Position numbers and translations under genes: made by a program. Positions 48,489 to 55,503 of a stretch of 64,000 bases of DNA are shown here, piece after piece (position 1 is the stretch's first letter; each line of letters opens with the position of its first letter). The notes beneath the pieces are model-generated. The model was not told where the DNA came from and did not search any database. It saw only the letters and a list, made by a program, of their open reading frames with translations. Source of the stretch: Porphyromonas crevioricanis (lineage in GTDB: Bacteria; Bacteroidota; Bacteroidia; Bacteroidales; Porphyromonadaceae); assembly GCF_900167225.1 (NCBI RefSeq), contig NZ_FUXH01000002.1, forward strand, positions 62,001 to 126,000, given 5' to 3'.

Positions 48489-48526
48489 GAGATGCGCTTC
48501 GCATTGCGAAGCGCATCTCTTTTTTT
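48489..48526 (+). terminator. Strong terminator of the Omp28 operon
   Basis: A perfect 14-bp stem, GAGATGCGCTTCGC (48489-48502) with GCGAAGCGCATCTC (48506-48519), has a 3-base loop and is followed by TTTTTTTG. Confidence 0.9.
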
Positions 48527-48559
48527 GTTTTATGAAGAATAAAGTTGGGCACAAAGAGT

Positions 48560-48567
48560 TACCTTTG
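48560..48567 (+). promoter_or_regulatory. -7 element upstream of corA
   Basis: TACCTTTG; no clear -33 element. A start near 48574 would give corA a leader of about 250 bases that includes a 35-codon frame. Confidence 0.4.
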
Positions 48568-48609
48568 CAACGATAATCGAGATTTCAAACCCAAATAAAA
48601 CAAACCAGT

Positions 48610-48717
48610 ATGGAAGATCCCTTACCGCCATCCGAGCAGAAAGGCAAGCCCCGATCGTGTAGTTGCGATATGGGGGAGGGGATGCCGAACTGGATCGATC
48701 TTGTCAGATCCTTTTGA
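48610..48717 (+). CDS. Possible 35-residue leader peptide upstream of corA
   Basis: An ATG-started frame (MEDPLPPSEQ... ending WIDLVRSF) lies in the corA leader downstream of a -7 element. It is proline-rich at the start, has a CSC pair and is followed by GATC-containing inverted repeats near 48695-48735. Translation-sensing leader peptides control some Mg transport genes in other bacteria; this one is only a candidate and may be untranslated. Confidence 0.3.
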   Translation: MEDPLPPSEQKGKPRSCSCDMGEGMPNWIDLVRSF

Positions 48718-48822
48718 TCAGGTTTCTGATCGACAGTCATCTCCTCTTGCTATCACTCCGATGTCGTAGTCTTGTGAGTGAATGAGAAGAATCTTATGTA
48801 TTTAAGCTAAGGAGATGATCTA

Positions 48823-49752
48823 ATGAAGAGATATATCTACCCTTTTGAGGGATTTTGTGAAAAGTCTTCCATAGAGTCCGGCTGCTGGGTATCGCTGGAA
48901 AGCCCCGGGACGGCCGAACTTAGTTCTTTGGTGACCGACTTGGGTGTGCCAGAGACTTTTATCAGTGACATAGCCGATACAGATGAGCGTCCTCGCACCG
49001 AAGAGGAGGATGGTTGGCTACTCACGATCTTGCGTATACCGATAGAGATTATCCACGATGAGGACGTCACCTATTCTACTGTTCCTTTGGGTGTGATCAC
49101 CTCAGAGACACAGAATATCATTGTATCTATATGCTATTTCGAGACACGCATTTTACCTGATTTTATTGGCTATTCTCGCCGCAAAAATATTTCAGTAGAT
49201 ACGCAGGCTAATTTCTTGCTGAGACTGCTGCATAGCTCGGCTGTGTGGTTTTTGAAATACCTCAAACAGGTAAATGTAGAGGTTACACGATCCGAAAGCG
49301 CACTTGAGCAGAGTATCAGTAATGAAGACCTTTTGCAATTGATGAAACTGCAAAAGAGCCTTGTGTACTTTAATACCTCAATTAGGGGAAATGAAGCCCT
49401 GATTGGTAAACTGCGTACTATCTATAGGTCCGAGATAGATGATGACCTCAATGAGGATGTTATGATAGAGATGCGGCAAGCCTACAACATGGTGAACATA
49501 TACAGCGACATTCTTACAGGCACGATGGATGCTTTTGCGAGTATCATATCGAATAATGTGAATACGATCATGAAACGTATGACCAGTATTTCTATGTTGC
49601 TCATGATCCCTACTCTTATTGCCAGCTTGTATGGTATGAACGTAGAATTGCCTGCTGCCGAGAAGTCGTATGCATTTTTGCTTGTCTTAGCCGTTTCTAT
49701 CTTCTTGTCTGTGGTTGTCTTCTGGATATTCAGACGACTTAAATGGCTCTGA
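48823..49752 (+). CDS. corA: CorA family magnesium/cobalt transporter
   Basis: This is a 309-residue CorA-type channel. It has a long cytoplasmic N-domain with helices (QSISNEDLLQLMKLQKSLVYF), two C-terminal membrane helices and the signature YGMNVELP (GMN at 271-273) between them, ending in the basic FRRLKWL. It imports Mg2+ (or Co2+, relevant to the cobalamin genes). The start ATG 48823 has an AAGGAG about 9 bases upstream. It is convergent with the MATE gene across a C16T8 tract. Confidence 0.93.
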   Translation: MKRYIYPFEGFCEKSSIESGCWVSLESPGTAELSSLVTDLGVPETFISDIADTDERPRTEEEDGWLLTILRIPIEIIHDEDVTYSTVPLGVITSETQNIIVSICYFETRILPDFIGYSRRKNISVDTQANFLLRLLHSSAVWFLKYLKQVNVEVTRSESALEQSISNEDLLQLMKLQKSLVYFNTSIRGNEALIGKLRTIYRSEIDDDLNEDVMIEMRQAYNMVNIYSDILTGTMDAFASIISNNVNTIMKRMTSISMLLMIPTLIASLYGMNVELPAAEKSYAFLLVLAVSIFLSVVVFWIFRRLKWL

Positions 49753-49790
49753 ACTTGGGAGGAGCAGACTTGTTGTGAGGGATAGGATTT

Positions 49791-49814
49791 CCCCCCCCCC
49801 CCCCCCTTTTTTTT
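49791..49814. repeat. Homopolymer tract C16-T8
   Basis: Sixteen C followed by eight T lie between the ends of corA and the MATE gene. It is outside coding sequence; its length may vary between cells or be an assembly estimate. Confidence 0.8.
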
Positions 49815-49818
49815 AGTG

Positions 49819-49850
49819 AGAGGCTTTCGATAAGGAAGCCTCTATTCTTT
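49819..49850. terminator. Bidirectional terminator between corA and MATE gene
   Basis: AGAGGCTT (49819-49826) pairs with AAGCCTCT (49836-49843); T-rich sequence lies on both sides. It overlaps the MATE stop codon. Confidence 0.65.
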
Positions 49851-51188
49851 TATTTCAGACCATTTCTTCTCCTGCCATTTACCTGAGATAACAAAGAGAT
49901 AGCTGGATAGGCCTATGAGTACATAGTAGACGATCTCTACTGTGTAGCAGATATGTACGGGAGCTTGCAGGCCATAGGTCATTGCAGCAGAATAGCCCAC
50001 ATAGAATACAATAGTGGCAGCCTCGATTATAAGAGCCATTTTACTGGCTCCAGTAGCCGATACGGCAGAGAAGTACATGTTGCCGACCGAACAGATACAG
50101 AGAGCTATGCAGATTACATAGAGAGCCGGCTTGGCAGCTTCTATGAGAGATGTTTCATCCGTGAATATGTGCAGCACAGCCGAAGGGGCAATAACTGTGA
50201 TCAGGCAGGCTATGAGCATTGTCCCCAAAGAGAGAAAGGCAACTTGTCTGAGGTATTGTGGTATTTGAGCTGTCAGACCGGCTCCTATCTTGGTGCTGAC
50301 TGTTGTACTTACTGCTGTACTATATGCACTGATAGATATATATAGGAATATATAGATGCTACGAATAATGGATGCGATAGCCAGAGGTCTTTCTCCCAGC
50401 TGTTCTATCATGAAGAAGAACAAAGTCCAAGAAGAGAGGCTAAGCAAAGACTGTAGCATAATATAGACGGATAGGTTGAGAGTCTTTTGCATCAACCTCC
50501 AATCGAATTGCTGGAGCAACTTTTTTCTTAAGCCATAGAGCTTAAAGTCTACTACTATGTGAGTATAAATGAGGTAGAAAATCAGAGAGGATACTTCGGC
50601 CAAGACTGAGGCTATTGCAGCTCCTTCCAATCCCATTTGTGGTAATCCCAGTTTCCCGAAGATAAGACCGTAATCGAGAACTATGTTGACCACAGCCATT
50701 ACAACTGCATTGTAGGTAAGCACTTTGGTTTGGGCTATTCCTACAAAAAAGGAGCGAAAAACAATCCCAACAAATGCGAAGAGAAATCCCCATATTCGCC
50801 AGTCCCAATAGGCTGTGGCTGCTGTGGCAACTCGCTGTGATGAAAGTACACTGTGGAAGAACGTTTCTCCTCCAATCAATCCTGTGCCAATAGCCAGAGT
50901 GGCGGCTATTAACAGCATCAGTAGGCTGTGCCAGAGGATATTGCCTATGGCACTGTAAGAGCCGGCTCCATATCGCCGGGCTACAATGATTTGTGTGCCT
51001 ATCCCCAGCCCGAAACCTAGAGTGAAGATGCAGAAGTAAGCCATGGTAGCCATCGTAACTCCGCCGAGAGCCACTTCTCCCAAACGCCCGACAAAAGCAG
51101 TGTCGGTAATACCTATGATATTCTGTGCCATCAGAGACACGAATACGGGGGCGACAATGTGTAGGATTTGGCGTTTTTCAGATTGCAT
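49842..51188 (-). CDS. MATE family efflux transporter
   Basis: This is a 448-residue, 12-helix multidrug/toxin exporter of the MATE/NorM-DinF type. Typical features are IIGITDTAFVGRLGEVALGG in helix 1-2, the GIGTQIIVARRYGAG loop and VVNIVLDYGLIFG in the middle, and ANL-type repeats in the second half. ATG 51188 is chosen: a TACCTTTG -7 element on the minus strand (51220-51213) coincides with the alternative TTG start at 51215, which therefore cannot be used. Confidence 0.92.
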   Translation of the reverse strand: MQSEKRQILHIVAPVFVSLMAQNIIGITDTAFVGRLGEVALGGVTMATMAYFCIFTLGFGLGIGTQIIVARRYGAGSYSAIGNILWHSLLMLLIAATLAIGTGLIGGETFFHSVLSSQRVATAATAYWDWRIWGFLFAFVGIVFRSFFVGIAQTKVLTYNAVVMAVVNIVLDYGLIFGKLGLPQMGLEGAAIASVLAEVSSLIFYLIYTHIVVDFKLYGLRKKLLQQFDWRLMQKTLNLSVYIMLQSLLSLSSWTLFFFMIEQLGERPLAIASIIRSIYIFLYISISAYSTAVSTTVSTKIGAGLTAQIPQYLRQVAFLSLGTMLIACLITVIAPSAVLHIFTDETSLIEAAKPALYVICIALCICSVGNMYFSAVSATGASKMALIIEAATIVFYVGYSAAMTYGLQAPVHICYTVEIVYYVLIGLSSYLFVISGKWQEKKWSEIKE

Positions 51189-51212
51189 AAATCTGTAGAC
51201 TACAAGGCTAAA

Positions 51213-51220
51213 CAAAGGTA
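51213..51220 (-). promoter_or_regulatory. -7 element of the MATE gene
   Basis: TACCTTTG on the minus strand gives a predicted start near 51206 and an 18-base leader before ATG 51188. Confidence 0.5.
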
Positions 51221-51421
51221 ATAAATCTTGATCTTGAACAGGAAGAACGATTGTTAGTAGTTTGTTTGTTACTCTTTTGTTGCAGATCTTGTGTTTTTTA
51301 TCTTAGCGAGCGTCAAGATTTTTCCTGAATAAACTCTAAATGGAAAAATCATCACTCTGTATCTGTGTATATACCTATAAAGGCCTACTTCTGCCCCCTT
51401 ATTACCCCCTCTTTCAGGTAT

Positions 51422-51451
51422 TTTGCTGAGACCGGCTTACTCTTAGGTTTG
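51422..51451 (+). promoter_or_regulatory. Promoter of the YD-repeat-like T9SS protein gene
   Basis: TTTG (51422-51425) and TAGGTTTG (51444-51451) are separated by 18 bases; leader about 35 bases. Confidence 0.55.
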
Positions 51452-51492
51452 CAGGCAGTTTCTAAAACAAAGTCAGTAAAACAAATTACTCT

Positions 51493-52689
51493 ATGAAAAA
51501 ATTACTTATTACTCTCATTTCCCTTCTTTTGTTTTGTTCTTCTTTTTCTGCTTTGGCTCAGACTATGGCCCACAACGATTTTACATCTGAGGGATATAGG
51601 TATAGGTTGAAGTCTTATTCTGTTTTTGGTCAAAAGACTGAATACAGTTACGATCAAGAGGGGCGTCTGATAGAGAAACGTACGACATCGGAATCGGAAG
51701 AAGGAGAAACGAGATTGGAAACAATCGTTAAGTTCTTCTATGATGAGAAGGGTTACTTATCCAAGATTGATACTTATGGACGTCCGCGTATCTCTACCGG
51801 AGAATTTGATCTTGTGAGTGGAAGAGAACTGTTTATGCGAGATGAGAAAGGCTATTTGACCAAGTATGAGCGATACGGTCTTCTGGGGGAACATATAGAT
51901 GATGAAGAGCTAACGAAAGTGGCGGGATGTGAAGTTTTCTACAATGAAGATATGCTTCCGGTAATGGGGGATGTCTATTATTTGGATCAAAGGGCAAACC
52001 AATGGCTCCTCTATCGTAAGTGTCAAATTTCTTACAATGATGATAAGAAGATTGTTTTAGTTTCTCAGAGAGCCCCAGAAGAAGGAGGTGGAGAAATTTT
52101 TCGTGAAGAGTTTGCCTATGATAATCAGAAGAGGCTCATCTCTTTGATTTTTTCTGATGAAGCCAGTGGAGGCGCTAATGGCAGGTTGGAATTTGCTTAT
52201 GAGTACGATGAGGTCGGGAATTTGGTGAAGGCAGGCCGTGACAATTTTCCTTTTGTGTACGGGTATAACAATGAGTTCCCTCTGGAGGAAACTTTTATAC
52301 CGACTTGTAAAACTATAGCGAATTCTATATGTGAAGAGTTTCGAAATAGTGTAGCTTTCAGGTCTTTCCCCATGGGGCTTATTGGAAGTGGCTCTAAGTT
52401 TGCCCCGATTTCTGAAAATGAAGAACAGATTGTATATGAGGCTACTCCTCCGACTTCTATTTTACAGATAAAAAAAGATGTTCACTTGCGGGCTCATGTA
52501 GAAGGAGCAATGCTTATTCTTAATTCGGATTTGGAATTGACTGGAAGCCGAATGAATATATATAGTATGGCTGGCGTTCTCGTGAAAAGTGTGTTGTTGT
52601 CGAATGACAATGCTGTCGAAATCGAAAACTTGGAGCCAGGTTGCTATATCTTGTCTTGTCAGGGTGTAAGTTGTAAGTTTTCTTTCTAA
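51493..52689 (+). CDS. Secreted protein with YD-like repeats and T9SS-like tail
   Basis: This 398-residue protein has a signal peptide (LLFCSSFSALAQ). The central part repeats tyrosine/aspartate strand pairs (YSYDQEGRLIEKRT, FFYDEKGYLSKIDTY, FAYDNQKRLISL, FAYEYDEVGNLVKAG) of the kind found in YD/Rhs-like beta-wraps. The end (LILNSDLELTGSRMNIYSMAGVLVKS to GVSCKFSF) looks like a type A T9SS tail. It is the only intact member of the surface cluster that runs to 58.8 kb. Confidence 0.75.
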   Translation: MKKLLITLISLLLFCSSFSALAQTMAHNDFTSEGYRYRLKSYSVFGQKTEYSYDQEGRLIEKRTTSESEEGETRLETIVKFFYDEKGYLSKIDTYGRPRISTGEFDLVSGRELFMRDEKGYLTKYERYGLLGEHIDDEELTKVAGCEVFYNEDMLPVMGDVYYLDQRANQWLLYRKCQISYNDDKKIVLVSQRAPEEGGGEIFREEFAYDNQKRLISLIFSDEASGGANGRLEFAYEYDEVGNLVKAGRDNFPFVYGYNNEFPLEETFIPTCKTIANSICEEFRNSVAFRSFPMGLIGSGSKFAPISENEEQIVYEATPPTSILQIKKDVHLRAHVEGAMLILNSDLELTGSRMNIYSMAGVLVKSVLLSNDNAVEIENLEPGCYILSCQGVSCKFSF

Positions 52690-52760
52690 ATCAAATGGAC
52701 GAAAAGAGTAGTTGTCAGGTCTTTCTAAAATAGGGCAGAAGCTCTGTTCGGCGTTTTCCC

Positions 52761-52807
52761 AGATCCATTCTCACTCTTCTTGGAGAGTGGGAGTGGATCT
52801 GTTTTTA
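52761..52807 (+). terminator. Long-stem terminator after YD-repeat protein
   Basis: AGATCCATTCTCACTCT pairs with AGAGTGGGAGTGGATCT (17 pairs including two G-U) with a 6-base loop, followed by GTTTTT. Confidence 0.8.
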
Positions 52808-53122
52808 TCTGTATTGAAACAACGGAACGATATGCTCACGTCACCCTGAAGAAACTCTTCGATGAGTTCGAGCGATTTCTCTCTTTCAGTGAAGAATTGC
52901 CGTGCAAAGGTCTCATTAGGTGGAGGGGCGAAATATCACAGCCTTGTCGGAGGGAAGCGATACTACCTCCTTGAGTGAAGGAACTTGGAGATCAGGGGCA
53001 AGGTTCGGAGTCTCGATTGTAGTGAGATGTACATTACCTCTCTGGATGTGAGTGGAAACCCCGAATTGGTGAATCTGATTTGCTATGAAAATGCCAATCT
53101 CAAGACCATAACGATGGGGGAT

Positions 53123-53131
53123 GTTTTCAAA
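53123..53131. repeat. Target-site duplication, left copy (GTTTTCAAA)
   Basis: Identical to 53512-53520 on the other side of the MITE; deletion of one copy with the element restores the LRR reading frame. Confidence 0.9.
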
Positions 53132-53511
53132 TATTGGTGTCCGATAAAACTTTTCGAAAGCATAAAAGGTATAGTTAAGCCCATAAATCAGCTCCTTTGG
53201 AGTCTTTTTTGTTTCTGTAAGCCCCTTTTTTCTTGCACAGAGTCGGCTGTCCGATAAAAAGCCCCTCAAAATTCATTGACGAGAACCTGTTTTGGTATTC
53301 TCTTACCTCTTGTGCTGGCAAGAGCATGAGATTGTTTCCCAAAAGCTCTCCTAAGAGATTGACTATTCGGCTGTCCGATTAAATAGAACGCCAATATACT
53401 TTGATGAAAAGGAGAAATTCTCTTAGAAAGAGAATAGTTGGTTATTTCTTAGAATAGCAACCGGTAAAAAGAGAATGATAAGTCTCGAAAAACTTTTATC
53501 GGACACCAATA
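53132..53511. mobile_element. MITE copy B (380 bp)
   Basis: Perfect 18-bp terminal inverted repeats, TATTGGTGTCCGATAAAA at 53132-53149 and its exact complement at 53494-53511, are flanked by the 9-bp duplication GTTTTCAAA. Two internal direct copies of the end motif (CGGCTGTCCGAT) lie near 53244 and 53368. No reading frame of note. It shares length, ends and internal plan with copy A, but most of the interior differs. Confidence 0.9.
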
Positions 53512-54378
53512 GTTTTCAAACTCAAAATCCTGCAGACTACCAACAGTTCGGTTGGTGCTATCAACATATCTCAAGCTGTGAGTTTGGAGAAGTTGTATTG
53601 CAACAATAGTAAGGTGTCGGCACTGGATCTGACTAAATACCCCCGCTTGACAGAGCTGAATTGCTCAGGTAATAAATGGTTTCGCTTAGATGTAAGTCAA
53701 TGCCGTGAACTCACAAAGCTGTTTGCTGCGGGTTGTAACCTGACTAAAGTAGACCTTAGTAAGAACAAAAAACTGAGAGAGGAGGTGCAGCTGCATGTCA
53801 ATTGTCTCAAAGCTCTGCAATTCTCGGCTACTGATCTTCATACACTCACCCTTTTCGACAATGAGATAGAAGGGAAGGCGATGACGGCTGTAATGCAGCT
53901 TGCCCGTATTCACAGTCAAGGATGACCCCTCTATTCCCAATCGAGCTGGATTTATCGTATTTAATACGGAGAATGAGCCGGAGCCCGATAAGAATAAGTG
54001 TTTGGATACGGATGTCCGTATTGCCAGAGAAAAGAATTGGACAGTTTTCTCTACTGATGCCGAAGGAGAAGTCCTGATTTACGAGGGTATTTCGACGCTC
54101 TCTACACAGGCCGCCTTGTCCCGGAGTTTTTTCGTTTACCCCAATCCTGCTGTGGATGAGATTTTTGTCCGCAATGTAGAAGAAGGGAGGGAGATCCTGA
54201 TATTCGATACAGTCGGGGCTTGTGTTCTTCGTGCCCAATCGACCGGAGATATCACTCGTATTGCTGTTGAACAACTTGCTCCCGGTTCCTATTTCGTGTG
54301 TGTGGATGGGAAAGTGGAAACTCTTTGGATGAAATAAATCGACTATCATGTAGCTCTATTTTCGTCCATTTGAGACCT

Positions 54379-54497
54379 TTTTTGCCCCTCTCGAAATGTC
54401 TATGAATAGGACGTTCTGGAAGGGGCAAAAATATCTCCTGAGGGAATTTTTGCTAACACAGGAGTTAGCGATTGCTCCCTCAGGAGATATTTTTTGT
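54379..54497. repeat. Intergenic repeat copy 2 with nested inverted repeats
   Basis: TTTTTGCCCCT near 54379 pairs with AGGGGCAAAAA near 54421, enclosing AAATGTCTATGAATAGG. ATATCTCCTGAGGGA (54431-54445) pairs perfectly with TCCCTCAGGAGATAT (54476-54490), enclosing GCTAAC/GTTAGC (54452-54457, 54464-54469). A T-run follows, so it may also terminate transcription. Confidence 0.75.
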
Positions 54498-54665
54498 TCT
54501 CCCCCCAGAGAATAGTTTTGCATTACATATCAAGACCTTTTTTCTTTACAGAAGGCTCTTCAACTTTTTATTGACCAGAGTTTCCGGAGTCGATCCTTTT
54601 TTTTGAATCCTCCCTGTAGAAGTCTTAGCCTTTATGGTGATAATTTGTGTTTTCAGATGGGATGG

Positions 54666-54696
54666 ATTGTTTATTTGCAAATAAAACATAACTTTG
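54666..54696 (+). promoter_or_regulatory. Promoter of interrupted lipoprotein-esterase pair
   Basis: TAACTTTG at 54689-54696 with ATTG at 54666-54669, about 19 bases apart. It suggests the broken genes are still transcribed. Confidence 0.5.
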
Positions 54697-54813
54697 CTGC
54701 GGATTGATAGTGAGAGTTTTAATTTTATCTCTTTGTTATAGCTTCCTTGAGTACTGATGTGGGGAGGTTTTTGTTCGGAGTGCTCTCTCGCTTTATTGTT
54801 CTTTTGTCGTAGT

Positions 54814-55503
54814 ATGAAAAAGCCATTTGTTGTTGCTCTGTTTTGTTTTCTCTTGCTGGGGTTATGCTTGACCAGTTGTGATTTTTTTTAACAACCGGAG
54901 GAACCACCGGCTTTGGAAAAGATGCCACCGGTCTCTCAGTCCGGCAAAAATATTGTTGCTTTTGAGATAGAGGGGTTCGATAAGCCTTTTTATGTCAATA
55001 AATGGGGGCAATTTTGGGGTTTCCCTATCCCACGAGAAGCTTCTGTGGTGCTGAACTACAGGGAGAAGGATGATAGTTACTACTTGGATATTTTTTCTTC
55101 CAAGATGGGAGGAGATGGTCCTATGAATTCTTTTTATTTTCAATTCTTTTTTCATAAAGAAGAACCCCTTTTTGTTATAGATAAAAGTGGCTTGTCTCTG
55201 GATTTTTTGGAAAAAAGTGTTGTCTCGTACTATTTTTCGCGTGGTGGAGGAGAGATTTTTGTTGACAAGTTGGATCTGGATGTTCCAGCTATAGCCGGAA
55301 GATTTGAAATATCAGTTGAGCCTGCAACAACTATAGTTATCCCACCAAAGAGACTTGTTGTAGACTCTGTTGTTCCTCCTGGTTCTTTCAGAGTTGATCA
55401 GGAGGAACCCAAGCCTCTTGTATTAAAAGGCTTTTTTGACCTCAAAGCCCCCATATTGCAATTTAACAGACATGAGTATAAACAGGAAAATGAACAGAAA
55501 TGA
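54814..55503 (+). pseudogene. Lipoprotein gene with in-frame stop just after the lipobox
   Basis: ATG 54814 begins a lipoprotein signal peptide (KKPFVVALFCFLLLGLCLTSC) whose frame hits TAA at 54889-54891 three codons after the cysteine (CDFF stop). The same frame then continues QPEEPPALEKMPPV and stays open for 204 more codons to the stop at 55501-55503. So a ~229-codon lipoprotein is split by one nonsense codon that follows a T8 run. The mature domain is unrecognised, strand-rich, with a Pro-rich C-terminal part. It overlaps the next gene by 4 bases (ATGA). Confidence 0.8.

Larger units (their letters stand above)
52985..54337 (+). pseudogene. LRR/T9SS surface protein gene split by a MITE and a frameshift
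   Basis: Before the insertion the frame reads LEIRGKVRSLDCSEMYITSL and on to GDVFK at 53131. Removing the 380-bp MITE and one 9-bp target copy rejoins it exactly to KLKILQTTNSSVGAIN and the LRRs after 53521. A second lesion near 53900 shifts the frame by one. The remaining part (VFTVKDDPSIPNRAG, VCLK-like KCLDTDVRIA, then FFVYPNPAVDEIFVRN) holds a T9SS type A tail to the stop at 54335-54337. The N-terminus with signal peptide is not recognisable. It is a decayed paralogue of the gene at 32519-34828. Confidence 0.85.
54338..54813. other. Gene-free stretch with structured intergenic element
   Basis: It holds the second copy of the LRR-associated intergenic repeat (54394-54445), nested inverted repeats (54379-54490) and a promoter at about 54666-54696 for the following broken lipoprotein gene. 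Confidence 0.6.

Noticed and set aside
51189-51215. N-terminal extension of the MATE protein from TTG 51215
   Set aside because: The TTG is inside the TACCTTTG promoter element, upstream of the predicted transcript start.
52780-52974. 64-codon frame before the LRR pseudogene
   Set aside because: It begins inside a terminator stem and has no similarity to an LRR protein N-terminus.
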